64,000 nt of DNA. Origin: JAVJSU01 sp040219275 (GTDB lineage Bacteria; Chloroflexota; Anaerolineae; Aggregatilineales; Phototrophicaceae). A program made the position numbers and the translations under genes. The notes beneath the pieces are model-generated. The model searched no databases and had not been told where the DNA came from. It was given only the letters and a program-made list of their open reading frames with translations. The stretch covers positions 1 to 64,000 of the forward strand of contig JAVJSU010000095.1 of the NCBI GenBank assembly GCA_040219275.1, in the 5' to 3' direction. Of this stretch, positions 53,261 to 62,500 are shown one piece after another (positions within the stretch are counted from its first letter, which is position 1; every line of letters begins with the position of its first letter).

Positions 53261-55453
53261 GTGGTACGACGTAAACGCAAACCGGGTTCAATAGGCTTAC
53301 GCCTTTTAAAATTTGGACAGGCACGCATGGAAACTTACTTGCCGGAAGGCAGTATGCGCCCACGTTCTGATGCGCCTGCCTCCAACGATATTATGCGTGC
53401 CGTGCTGGAGGCTTCTTCACCCTATGACTCCGCGCCGGACGCGTATTATCAGCCGGACGAATATTATCAGGATGATATGAACGAGGCGGTTGATTACGAT
53501 AATCAGCCACCCGTTATGCCGTCACGTAACGTCAACACCACGCCACCCATGCCCAATCCGGCAAATTCGGCTGTTGTGCGCCCAACACGCAATCCCGCGC
53601 AACCGCCGACATCGCCATCAGCACCGATGCAACAACAGCGTGGAAACACCTTGCGCCGTGAGCCTGCACCGCAACCGCCGCAACCGCCAACAACATACGG
53701 CACGCCGCCCGTCCAGAATTTCGCGCCACCGCCGAATGTGTCTGGACAGGATATGAAGCCAACACCGCCAGATTTATGGGCGATTTTACGCAGTCATGAA
53801 CAACGCGCACAGGATGAAGAGGCAACACCGGACAGCCCATCTGAGAGCACCCGCCAACCGGATGTTCAGCGCAAGCAAAGCACGGAACAACGTCCTGAGA
53901 CGCGTTCTACACCGCCACAAAATCAACCACCAGAACGCCGAGCCTCATCGCCAAATAACACGAGTGCAAATAACGAAGCGCCAATCATCCGTCGCCGTCC
54001 GATCATCCACGAGAGCACACCCTATCAGCGTGCCATCGCCGCGGAGCAGGGCAATAAGCCACCGGAGACCGCGCCCGATTTTTCATCCGTTGGCTTTGAT
54101 CCGGGCGATTTAGAGCCGGATTACGACGACAATTTTACGGAAAGCGACCCGTTCGAGGAAAACAACGCGCCGCCACAGGTCACACAGAATCCGCCCGCAC
54201 AACAATCAGCGCCGCCTATTCAAGCGAAACATATCGACACGCCGGATAACACGCGCCAGACTCCGCCCCGTGAAAGTACGCACGAATCGCAAAATACGGG
54301 GAGCGACAGCTTCAACGAGAATGATTTCATCGTGCAGTCGATCATCGACCAAGCCATCCCGCCGGCATTACAAAAGCGTCCGCAACCGGAAAATCCAACC
54401 GAACGGCGCGACGAGCGGGTGCAACCGACACAAAATATTAGCCGGAACACAGAGGCGAGCGCAACCAATCCGCCCGCCGTCACCGATACCACACGTCCGT
54501 TAGCATCCACGCCAAAACCGCCGGTTCAGTCGTCCGCGCAACCGCCGATTCAGCGCCGACCCTTACCGCGCTTTAGTGATACGACTCAAGCGCCGGATGT
54601 GGGCGAATTACCCGTGCGGGATCGTCTTGATCTGCCTACGATTGACGGCGACGACGGACCAACGGAAAAAGTCCATTACGATGACGCGCCCTTAAAGCGC
54701 ATCTCAAATTCGCCATTTACCTATTATTCCGCGCCCAATCAAATGCCACAGGACGCGCCGCCCGTGCATCCTCGCGGGGATGTGGTACGCCGTCAACCAG
54801 AAGCGCCACAATCAGACCGCCCATCGCGCAACGAGCCGCCGCAAAATATTCAACGGCAGGAGATCGCACCGGAGGTCGGCAATTCACAGGACGCATCATT
54901 TGATATGCCGTATTTCGATGAGGGTGGGGCAGACGATAGCGGCGAAGAAGAGTCGTCTATCGTCCGGCTAAGGCGCATTCTGGACGACCACGCCCAGCGT
55001 GCCGTTGAGGAAACGTCCGGCAATACTCGTCAACGCCCTACAGCATCCGAAATGCCAGACCGTCCACCGGAAGCCGATTTGCTCCAATTGCTGAACTTAC
55101 CGCCGGACACGCCGATTGCCGGACTGCGACGACAACCTGCACCGCAAAACGAGTCACCGAATGTAAGCCGTGTGCCGTCGAATGAATACGACGATGCCGA
55201 TGACGACGCGTCTATGCAATCCGTGCCGTTAGATGTGGCATTGATGGGCGGCAATTTTAACGATGCCAACATGCCCGTTCAGCGTGAACTCGCCCCACAA
55301 GCTCCGGCGAGGCAAGAGGTTGCGACAGGTGACGAGAGCGGCGAAAATAGCGAAGACGGCGAAGATTTAAACGTCGATTCATTGGCGCGTGATGTGCTTA
55401 AACGTCTACGTCAGCGCCTCCGCATCGAGCAAGAACGACGCAGTAAGAAGTGA
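53261..55453 (+). CDS. Low-complexity Pro/Gln/Asn-rich protein of the eCIS operon
   Basis: A 730-residue, mostly disordered protein rich in Pro, Gln, Asn, Arg and acidic residues. Short recurring (V/I)QR(K/R/Q/E) motifs (VQRKQS, IQRRPL, IQRQEI, VQRELA) recall the LQRE linker repeats of the DUF4157 protein. The C-terminus (about 695-730) is a charged helix, LARDVLKRLRQRLRIEQERR. The start is GTG at 53261; ATG 53327 is an alternative. No domain is recognised. Its place between tube 2 and the CIS tube protein is where no such protein is known in Afp/PVC; it might be a length-control or cargo-holding factor (speculation). Confidence 0.75.
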   Translation: MVRRKRKPGSIGLRLLKFGQARMETYLPEGSMRPRSDAPASNDIMRAVLEASSPYDSAPDAYYQPDEYYQDDMNEAVDYDNQPPVMPSRNVNTTPPMPNPANSAVVRPTRNPAQPPTSPSAPMQQQRGNTLRREPAPQPPQPPTTYGTPPVQNFAPPPNVSGQDMKPTPPDLWAILRSHEQRAQDEEATPDSPSESTRQPDVQRKQSTEQRPETRSTPPQNQPPERRASSPNNTSANNEAPIIRRRPIIHESTPYQRAIAAEQGNKPPETAPDFSSVGFDPGDLEPDYDDNFTESDPFEENNAPPQVTQNPPAQQSAPPIQAKHIDTPDNTRQTPPRESTHESQNTGSDSFNENDFIVQSIIDQAIPPALQKRPQPENPTERRDERVQPTQNISRNTEASATNPPAVTDTTRPLASTPKPPVQSSAQPPIQRRPLPRFSDTTQAPDVGELPVRDRLDLPTIDGDDGPTEKVHYDDAPLKRISNSPFTYYSAPNQMPQDAPPVHPRGDVVRRQPEAPQSDRPSRNEPPQNIQRQEIAPEVGNSQDASFDMPYFDEGGADDSGEEESSIVRLRRILDDHAQRAVEETSGNTRQRPTASEMPDRPPEADLLQLLNLPPDTPIAGLRRQPAPQNESPNVSRVPSNEYDDADDDASMQSVPLDVALMGGNFNDANMPVQRELAPQAPARQEVATGDESGENSEDGEDLNVDSLARDVLKRLRQRLRIEQERRSKK

Positions 55454-55668
55454 GTCGTAGGGATGAGCCAATGTGCTCATCCGCCGATTTTCGTGATGCG
55501 ATTAATTTTTAGTAGGGGCGATCTGTTAGGTCGCCCACAAAACATATCAACAGGGTAGAGGCGGTTTGGTCAACTTTACAAAAATAAACAATTAAGTCGT
55601 AGTGATGAGCCAATGTGCTCATCCGCCGATTTTCGTGATGCGATTAATTTTTAGTAGGGGCGAGCCTG
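55454..55668. repeat. Tandem partial duplication, 77 bases twice
   Basis: 55454-55530 and 55592-55668 are nearly identical. Each contains the hairpin GATGAGCCAATGTGCTCATC and the stretch TTTTCGTGATGCGATTAATT. The same hairpin, inverted, is at 48417-48436. The first copy starts directly at the stop codon of the 53261 gene. Confidence 0.8.
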
Positions 55669-55703
55669 CTCCGTTGCAAGTTAAAAAGTGGCTGTACAAA
55701 ACC

Positions 55704-55840
55704 GCATAGGGCTAAAACCCTTATGCTAAACTGTTTGAAAAACCCTGCTGAAGCAGGCTCGTTCAGGCGAACATTCGGGTAGACAAGCCGCCTTTAGGTG
55801 GGTTTTACAACATGTAGTCAATGGGTTTAAGCCATTGGCG
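55704..55840. repeat. Multi-hairpin dispersed repeat, copy 5
   Basis: Hairpins CATAGGGCTAAAACCCTTATG, CCTGCTGAAGCAGG, GCCGCCTTTAGGTGGG and a shortened GTCAATGGGTTTAAGCCATTGGC. Closest to copy 3 (25141-25279). It ends 27 bases before the next gene. Confidence 0.8.
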
Positions 55841-55867
55841 CTTAGCTTAAAAGAAGTGAGGTGAATG

Positions 55868-56566
55868 ATGCCAAGCAATGTCACGAGAGGCGGGCTAAAA
55901 AAAGCCAAGCTCATCAACCTGACCACCAACGAAGAGGTTGAGTGCATGTTCAACCCGCATGAATACACCCTGACCAAGCAGAATCAATGGCGGCAGGGCG
56001 AAAATATGGGACGCAATACACCACGCGCCACCTTCATGACGGGCGGATCACAAACCCTGCGCCTCAACTTAGAATTTGACACCCTCGCGGCAGATACCGA
56101 TGTCCGCGAATATACCGACAAATTGTGGACAATGATGAAAATCCACGAAGAGGACACCAACGATGAATCCGGCAAAGGAACCCCGCCGGAAGTCGCCTTC
56201 GAGTGGGGTCGGCTGTATTTTAAGGCGGTCATCACCAACATGACGCAAAAGTTCACGCTGTTCTCAGCAGAGGGTACACCCGTGCGCTGTACGGTCAACG
56301 TCACATTAGAGCAAAAAGAAGACATCGACGACTATAAAGATGGCGAATCTGTCGTCAATGCGGTGCGTGATGCCGGAAAATCCGTGCTCGCCAAAGAGGG
56401 TGATCGGGTGGATAACATGCTGGCGGAATCCGACAAAGGGATGGACAACATGCGCGATGTGCTGGAATCGAATAACATCGACAACCCGCTCAATATCCCA
56501 TCCGGCAGTCCGCTATCACTTGCCAAATCTGCCGCCCAAAAGAAATTAAACGGAATGAAACGGTAA
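55868..56566 (+). CDS. eCIS CIS_tube/LysM-type protein (Afp7/Pvc7-like)
   Basis: A 232-residue protein whose N-terminal part (LKKAKLINLTTNEEVECMFNP, EYTLTKQNQW and a LRLNLEFDTL strand) matches the contractile injection system tube protein family that sits between tube initiator and spike. The region usually followed by a LysM domain here is a helical, charged tail (about 165-232) without an obvious LysM. ATG at 55868 is preferred over 55865 for ribosome-site spacing (GAGG, 6 bases). It is followed after 6 bases by the spike gene. Confidence 0.85.
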   Translation: MPSNVTRGGLKKAKLINLTTNEEVECMFNPHEYTLTKQNQWRQGENMGRNTPRATFMTGGSQTLRLNLEFDTLAADTDVREYTDKLWTMMKIHEEDTNDESGKGTPPEVAFEWGRLYFKAVITNMTQKFTLFSAEGTPVRCTVNVTLEQKEDIDDYKDGESVVNAVRDAGKSVLAKEGDRVDNMLAESDKGMDNMRDVLESNNIDNPLNIPSGSPLSLAKSAAQKKLNGMKR

Positions 56567-56572
56567 AACATC

Positions 56573-58324
56573 GTGCCGGAACGCAATCAAGAGTGGATTA
56601 ATCACGCAGTCATCAAGGTGGAGGGGAGCAACCTCGCGCCTAAATATATGAACGCCGTTTTGGAGGTCATCGTTGATACCAGCCTCTATTTACCGGCGAT
56701 GTGCGTCCTGCGCTTCATGGACGAAGACATCGAACTGGTCGATGAGGGCATCCTCGAACCCGGCAAAAAAGTAGAAATCCAATTCGGCGCGGATGAAGAC
56801 TCCGTCGCAACCGTCTTTAAGGGAGAAATCACCGCCATCGAGCCGGAATACACCGAAGAGCTAACGATGATTTTCACAGTGCGCGGCTATGATAAGAGTC
56901 ATCGGCTCAATCGTGGTGCGAAAACCCGCGTCTTTGTGAATTCCAAAGATAGCGACATCGTGCAACAAATCGCCAGCGAAAATGGTTTGCAAACGCAAGT
57001 CAGCGCGACCAATCAGGTCTTTGAACATATTTTTCAGGATAATCAGACCGATCTCGCCTTTTTACAGGAACGCGCCAAAAAGTTGGGCTTTGAGGTCTTC
57101 GTGGACGATCAAAAATTATATTTCCGCCCACCCACAGGCGAACGGGGCAATGTCGCGCTCACATGGGGTGAAACCCTGCACAGCTTCTATCCGCGTATGA
57201 CCCTCGCCCGTCAGGTGGACGAAGTGACGGTTAAAGGGTGGGATTATAGCCAGAAAAAAGAGATTACCGGCAAGGCAACGCGTGGAGAAAGCGCCACCCG
57301 CATCGCCAATGGGCAAAATGGTGGATCGATGGCGCAAACTGCCTTCAGCGCCGCCAATCATATTGTCGTCCGCCATCCGGTGGTCTCTCAGGCACAGGCG
57401 GATAGCGTCGCACAGGCAACCCTCAACAATATCAACGCGGAATTCGTGGAGGCGGAGGGTGTGGCGCTCGGCAATCCGGCGTTAGTCGCGGGCAAAATCA
57501 TCACTGTTGAAAATCTTGGTCAGCGTTTCAGTGGCGATTATATGGTCACGTCCGCCGTGCACATCTACACCAAAGAAGGCTACGAAATTCAGTTCCGCGT
57601 AGAAGGCGCATACACGCGCATGATGGCGGATTTAGTCACCGATTCCGGCGCGAACAAGCAGGATCACAACGATTGGTCGGGCGTATATGTCGCCATCGTC
57701 ACTAACAACAAAGACCCTCAGGATATGGGGCGCGTGAAGCTCAAATTCCCGTGGCTGGATAGCTCGCTAGAGGGCGGTTGGGCGCGTTTGGTCGGCATCG
57801 GCGCGGGCGATCAACGCGGAATCTTCTGGTTACCGGAAGTCAACGACGAGGTACTGGTCGCGTTTGAGCATGGTGATTTTAACTATCCCTATGTGATCGG
57901 CAATGTCTGGAACGGCAAAGATAAGCCACCGGAAAGCAGTAACGATGCGATAATCGGCGGCAAGGTCGAGGTGCGTACCATCAAGACACGCTCCGGGCAT
58001 TTTATCAAGCTCTCGGACGACGGTGGCGACCATTTCATCGAGATCAAGGATTCTGACGGCACCAACCAGATCAAGCTCGATACCAGAAGCAAGAAGCTCA
58101 TCCTGAAAACGACGGGCGATGTTGAGATGGAAAGCACGGGCAAAACAACCATCAAAGGCACCGGTGATGTGACGATTGATGGCACAACCAACGTGAACAT
58201 CAAAGCCTCTGCCAGCATCAGCATCGAAGCCAACGCCAGCCTGACCCTCAAAGGCACAGCCAATGTGTCCGTCGAATCATCCGGCAGTCTCAGCCTGCGC
58301 GGTGCAATGGTGAGGATAAATTAG
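56573..58324 (+). CDS. eCIS spike protein (VgrG/gpD-gpV-like, Afp8/Pvc8)
   Basis: A 583-residue protein forming the trimeric spike. Residues about 1-350 are the gp27/gpD-like hub part (MCVLRFMDEDIELVDEGIL, VFVNSKDSDIVQQIA, DLAFLQERAKKLGFEVFV). About 370-450 is the gp5-type OB fold (WSGVYVAIVTNNKDPQDMGR, EVLVAFEHGDFNYPYVIG). About 460-583 is a repetitive beta-prism with GDVEMES, GDVTIDGTTNVNI and SISIEANASLTL units. The start is GTG. Its tip should accept the PAAR-like protein encoded at 24706. No extra effector domain is fused to its end. Confidence 0.93.
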   Translation: MPERNQEWINHAVIKVEGSNLAPKYMNAVLEVIVDTSLYLPAMCVLRFMDEDIELVDEGILEPGKKVEIQFGADEDSVATVFKGEITAIEPEYTEELTMIFTVRGYDKSHRLNRGAKTRVFVNSKDSDIVQQIASENGLQTQVSATNQVFEHIFQDNQTDLAFLQERAKKLGFEVFVDDQKLYFRPPTGERGNVALTWGETLHSFYPRMTLARQVDEVTVKGWDYSQKKEITGKATRGESATRIANGQNGGSMAQTAFSAANHIVVRHPVVSQAQADSVAQATLNNINAEFVEAEGVALGNPALVAGKIITVENLGQRFSGDYMVTSAVHIYTKEGYEIQFRVEGAYTRMMADLVTDSGANKQDHNDWSGVYVAIVTNNKDPQDMGRVKLKFPWLDSSLEGGWARLVGIGAGDQRGIFWLPEVNDEVLVAFEHGDFNYPYVIGNVWNGKDKPPESSNDAIIGGKVEVRTIKTRSGHFIKLSDDGGDHFIEIKDSDGTNQIKLDTRSKKLILKTTGDVEMESTGKTTIKGTGDVTIDGTTNVNIKASASISIEANASLTLKGTANVSVESSGSLSLRGAMVRIN

Positions 58325-58451
58325 CTTTTGGCTTTTGGCTTTTGGCTTTTAAGAGATTGGATCGTAATGTACAAAGGCATACGATCCAAAATTGTAAATT
58401 CGGACATCATAGCTAATGGCTAACAGCCAATAGCTTATAGCGAGGTCTTCC

Positions 58452-58841
58452 ATGCCAGACATTACAGGCAAACGATGGGCATTTCCCGTCAATCTCGGTG
58501 AACGTGACCGTGTGGCACTCACCGAAGGCGATACCAACATCCGGCAGGCGCTCTACGTGATCCTGAACACTGTGCCGGGGGAGCGCGTCATGCGCCCGCA
58601 GTTCGGCTGTCGCATCCATGAACTGATCTTCGCGCCCGCCAACGATCAAACGGCGGCAGTCGCGGAACGCTTCATCACGGAGGCGGTCAATCGTTGGGAG
58701 CCACGCATCACGCTCAACGAAGTGCGCGTCACGCCAGCACCGGGCGACATCGGGATGCTTTATATCGAACTGAAATACACGACCAAACAGAGCCATGACC
58801 GCCGTAGTCTCGTCTATCCATTTTACTTAAAGCCGGAATAG
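58452..58841 (+). CDS. eCIS baseplate protein gp25/GPW family (Afp9-like)
   Basis: A 129-residue baseplate wedge protein. DRVALTEGDTNIRQALYVIL, then TVPGERVMRPQFGCRIHELIF and AVNRWEPRITLNEVRV are the typical GPW/gp25 motifs (EPR core). It nucleates sheath assembly with the baseplate J protein. GAGG-type signals precede it, and the 58325-58451 gap contains GCTTTTG and AGCCAATAGC-type low-complexity repeats. Confidence 0.92.
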   Translation: MPDITGKRWAFPVNLGERDRVALTEGDTNIRQALYVILNTVPGERVMRPQFGCRIHELIFAPANDQTAAVAERFITEAVNRWEPRITLNEVRVTPAPGDIGMLYIELKYTTKQSHDRRSLVYPFYLKPE

Positions 58842-59068
58842 GTTTAAGAAGCTGTAAGTGATTAGTTTTTAGTGATTAGTGCAAAAAGCAGGCAACATGT
58901 TGCGCCCAAAAAGAACGCGTTGAATTTTTGCTTTTACCCTTTGCGTCTTTGTCTCTTTGCGCCTTTGCGTTATGCTTTTTTCCTGTTCTTTTGTACTGAA
59001 AAACTGACTCACTGAATTACTGAATTACTGAATTACCGACGACCATTAAAGAAAAGTGACCGGATATT

Positions 59069-61069
59069 ATGCCATTTCAAGCGCCACGTTTAGATGACCG
59101 TTCATATGTTGATCTGGTAGAAGAGGCGATCCGCCGCATTCCGCTCTATTGCCCGGAATGGACAGACCATAATCCGAGCGATCCCGGCATCACGCTGATC
59201 GAACTCTTCGCATGGATGACCGACATCGTGCTTTATCGCCTCAACCGTGTGCCGGATAAGCACTACATCAAATTCATGGAACTGATCGGTATGAAGTTGC
59301 AGGAAGCCGAACCCGCCCGCGCAAATGTGACATTCTGGCTTGCCGCCCCGCAGGAAATCGCCGTCAGCATCCCGAATGGCACGGCAGTTTCCACCACGCG
59401 CACAGAAACCGAGCCTGCCATCACCTTCACCACCGATTACGCGGCAGAAATTCAAGTGCCCACGTTGGCGCACGTCTTTACCAGTCGTCAGAGCACCGAA
59501 GAGGGGCGTAAATTCAACCTCCATAATATGCGCCGCGTCGCGACACAGGGCGATGGCATGGCGGTCTTTGAATCCGAGCCACCTGTGCCGGGAGACGCGC
59601 TTTATCTGGGCTTCGAGCAAGATTTAAGCCAGCACATCATCGGTTTGGGCATCAGCGTCCATGCTATTGCCGAGGGCGCGGGCATTGACCCCACCAACCC
59701 GCCGTATGTGTGGGAGGTGATGAGTCCCAAGGAGAACGAAGGCTGGGTGCCCGTCGAACTCGAATTCGACAGCACACAGGGCTTTAACGTTGATGGCACG
59801 ATGCAGATGTACCTCCCGCCGATGCGACAGGAAACCCGCGCCGACCAACGTGCCTACTGGTTGCGTTGTCGTCTGCTAGAAGAACTGGATGATCGCCCGA
59901 CCTATCGCGTCAGTCCGCGCATCCGCAACATCAGCGCCGAAACATGGGGCATCACCGTCGCCACCAGCAATGTTTCCACCATGAAAAACGAGATCATCGG
60001 GCGCTCGGATGGCTCTCCCGGACAGCGTTTTTACGTCGCGCATACACCCGTTGCGCCCCGCTTGCCGAATGAGCATCTCATCGTGCGTTACAAAGACAAA
60101 GAAAATAATTTTGACATGCAGGTGGAAAACTGGACAGAGGTCAGCGACTTCGCGGATTCCACCGAGACAGATCGCCATTATATGTTCGATAGCATGAACG
60201 GCGAATTGCGCCTCGCGCCCGCATTCCCGCAACCGGACGGCAGTATCAAGCGGTATGGGGCAGTCGTCCCCAAGGATGCCGTGCTGGAAATGTCATCCTA
60301 TCGTTATGGTGGCGGGCAGGAGGGCAACGTCGCATCACGGGCGCTGAATGTGCTCAAAACGTCCCTGCCGTATATTGATCGCGTGGTCAATCGCCAGCAA
60401 GCAAGCGGCGGTCTGGATGCGGAAATTCTCGAAGATGCCAAGATTCGCGTGCCGGGACATATGCGCTCATTAGGACGCGCCGTCACCCCCGCCGATTTTG
60501 AATATCTGGCGAAGGAAGCCTCGCCGGGGCAAATTAGCCGTGTGCATTGCTTACAACCCAACGAGTCCGCCGCCGGACAGGTGCGCTTATTGGTCATCCC
60601 GCGTGTGCCGAAATTTCAGGGCTTCATCGCACCAGAAAGCCTACGCCTGACGCGTGATCTGGGCGAACGCCTGCTGACCTATCTCGATGAGCGCCGTTTG
60701 ATTTCCACCCAACTCGACGTGATGGAACCCGCCTATCACTGGGTACAGACCGAAGTGCGCCTGCGTCCGAGTAAACATTACGACGCGGAATCCGTGCGCG
60801 AGGATGTGATGGTACAATTATTCCGGTATCTCAACCCGCTCATCGGTGGGGATCGTGGCACGGGCTGGTCGTTCGGGCGGGATTTATTCGTCAATGAGTT
60901 GATCGCCGTGTTATTAGAAGTGCCGGGCGTGGATTTTATCCGCTCGGTGAAGGTCTATCCCGTCGTGGAGCAAGATGGCGAATACGTCCGTCATGATGAT
61001 GTCGACGTGCTGGACGTGTCACCGGATGGTGTGGTCGTCAGCTGGGATCATAACGTGATTATTGAGTAG
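59069..61069 (+). CDS. eCIS baseplate assembly protein J-like (Afp11/gp6 family)
   Basis: A 666-residue baseplate wedge protein. The start DDRSYVDLVEEAIRRIPLYC, TDHNPSDPGITLIELFAWM and LYRLNRVPDKHYIKFMELIG is highly typical. The centre (about 360-480) holds the J-like core with YRYGGGQEGNVASRALNVL and RVPGHMRSLGRAVTPADFEY. The C-terminus ends in VNELIAVLLEVPGVDFIRSVKVYPV. It forms the triangular baseplate frame with tail protein I and gp25. No evident insertions. Confidence 0.94.
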   Translation: MPFQAPRLDDRSYVDLVEEAIRRIPLYCPEWTDHNPSDPGITLIELFAWMTDIVLYRLNRVPDKHYIKFMELIGMKLQEAEPARANVTFWLAAPQEIAVSIPNGTAVSTTRTETEPAITFTTDYAAEIQVPTLAHVFTSRQSTEEGRKFNLHNMRRVATQGDGMAVFESEPPVPGDALYLGFEQDLSQHIIGLGISVHAIAEGAGIDPTNPPYVWEVMSPKENEGWVPVELEFDSTQGFNVDGTMQMYLPPMRQETRADQRAYWLRCRLLEELDDRPTYRVSPRIRNISAETWGITVATSNVSTMKNEIIGRSDGSPGQRFYVAHTPVAPRLPNEHLIVRYKDKENNFDMQVENWTEVSDFADSTETDRHYMFDSMNGELRLAPAFPQPDGSIKRYGAVVPKDAVLEMSSYRYGGGQEGNVASRALNVLKTSLPYIDRVVNRQQASGGLDAEILEDAKIRVPGHMRSLGRAVTPADFEYLAKEASPGQISRVHCLQPNESAAGQVRLLVIPRVPKFQGFIAPESLRLTRDLGERLLTYLDERRLISTQLDVMEPAYHWVQTEVRLRPSKHYDAESVREDVMVQLFRYLNPLIGGDRGTGWSFGRDLFVNELIAVLLEVPGVDFIRSVKVYPVVEQDGEYVRHDDVDVLDVSPDGVVVSWDHNVIIE

Positions 61070-61119
61070 TGAATATAGACATAAAATTTTTGGTCGGTTA
61101 AGAATTAATCGCCCCAAAA

Positions 61120-61219
61120 CCCTCACCCTAAATCCCTCTCCCATAAAAGGAGAGGGACTTTCCAAACCAATAGAACTCCCCCTCGCCCCTTGTGGGAGAG
61201 GGGGCGGGGGGTGAGGGGG
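61120..61219. repeat. Dispersed palindromic repeat family B, full copy
   Basis: Near-identical to 51016-51114, with the same outer CCCTCACCC/GGGTGAGGG arms and two inner hairpins. It separates the baseplate J gene from the FHA-tail protein gene. Confidence 0.8.
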
Positions 61220-61259
61220 AAAGATCAACCTGTAAAACAGAGGGTAGGTAAGAACAAAC

Positions 61260-62294
61260 ATGGAGGACATCAGCGCCGTTTTTAAGGTCATCGGACCCGC
61301 GCTAGACCGTAACACGATTACGGTAGACCGCGCAGGGATTTATGCTGGACGCACATCCAACAATGATCTTCCCCTGCCGGATAAGCAAATTAGCCGTCAG
61401 CATTTCCGCATTTTGTGGCGTGATGGCAACTTCTGGGTAGAAGACCTTGATAGCATGAATGGCGTATTCTTAAATGGCGCACGCATCGATTCGCAAATCC
61501 CGATGCCGCTGTCCGTTGGCGATTCTCTGCGTGCCGGTCCCTTCGTGCTCACGTTGGAGCGCGTCGTCCGTCCCGCCTTGCCCACCGCACCGGATTCCGG
61601 CGGGAGGGAACACCAATCTAACGGCAACCTGAACAGTTTACGGCAGGAAGTCCCCATTCGCCCCGGCGTAATCGAAGCCTCGCCCGCAACCGTCTATAGC
61701 AGTATTCCTGTCTCGCGCCCGTCCATCTCGCCCCTGCAACTCGACGCGATGATGCCGCGTATCAAACCGCGCGCTGATCGCTACCCCGACGGCATCGAAG
61801 GCATCCCAAAAGACCGCAGTACATGGTTGCAATATTTGCCGGGCATTTTCGCCGATCCATCGCTAGACCAGACCGAATTTATGGGGCGCTATTTGCTGAT
61901 TTTCGAATCGCTCCTCAGCCCCATCGTGTGGATGGTCGATAATTTTGACCTCTATCTCTCGCCAGAAACCGCGCCGGAAGTCTGGCTACAGTGGATGGCA
62001 AGCTGGTTCGATGTCGAACTGCTCCACCTGATTCCCGAAGAACGTCAGCGCGAAATCATGAAGCAAATGGGCTGGCTCTATCTGCGGCGAGGCACACGCA
62101 CGGGCATGGAACGCCTGCTGGAGCTTTATTTTGGCGTATCGCCGGAAATCCTCGAAAATGTGGATGGTGCGTGCCGTTTCGTGGTGCGTCTGCCCCTCAC
62201 ACGGAGCGATGTCGAAAACGCGCACGAAATCGCCGAGCGCATTATCGCGTCACAAACCCCAGCCTTCGCCACCTTCACCATCGATGTGACCTAA
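61260..62294 (+). CDS. FHA domain fused to phage tail protein I (baseplate)
   Basis: A 344-residue fusion. Residues about 5-100 are an FHA phosphothreonine-binding domain: AGRTSNNDLPLP (Arg31), ISRQHF (Ser45, His48), and SMNGVFLNG (Asn67). A Pro-rich linker covers about 105-175. Residues about 180-344 are the phage tail protein I domain (TWLQYLPGIFA, FMGRYLLIFESLLSPIVWMV, RRGTRTGMERLLELYFGV), which closes the baseplate wedge. Baseplate J lies immediately upstream. The FHA would let a phosphorylated partner dock on the baseplate. This combination is not part of Afp or PVC. Confidence 0.9.
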   Translation: MEDISAVFKVIGPALDRNTITVDRAGIYAGRTSNNDLPLPDKQISRQHFRILWRDGNFWVEDLDSMNGVFLNGARIDSQIPMPLSVGDSLRAGPFVLTLERVVRPALPTAPDSGGREHQSNGNLNSLRQEVPIRPGVIEASPATVYSSIPVSRPSISPLQLDAMMPRIKPRADRYPDGIEGIPKDRSTWLQYLPGIFADPSLDQTEFMGRYLLIFESLLSPIVWMVDNFDLYLSPETAPEVWLQWMASWFDVELLHLIPEERQREIMKQMGWLYLRRGTRTGMERLLELYFGVSPEILENVDGACRFVVRLPLTRSDVENAHEIAERIIASQTPAFATFTIDVT

Positions 62295-62384
62295 AGGCGA
62301 CCTATGATGCGGTTTTGTGATTCAATCATCCCCTGTAGAGACAGCATACTACTCTTTAAGAAAATAGGACGGCGTTTAATTTCA

Positions 62385-62500
62385 CCGCTCCGGGCTAAAG
62401 CCGCAGAGCTAGGTTATTCAAGCCGCCTAAAGGCGACTCCTAGAGAGTCCCATTTATGGGGCTTGTCATTTTATAGCCGGATGGCTTTAGCCTCTGGCGC
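62385..62500. repeat. Multi-hairpin dispersed repeat, diverged copy 6
   Basis: CTCCGGGCTAAAGCCGCAGAG, AAGCCGCCTAAAGGCGACT, a CCCATTTATGGGG hairpin and GCCGGATGGCTTTAGCCTCTGGC follow the same stem order with different bases. A G+C-rich family B-like hairpin (CTCTCCAAGTTTTGGAGAG) follows at 62556-62574. The 62295-62597 gap contains nothing else. Confidence 0.6.
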
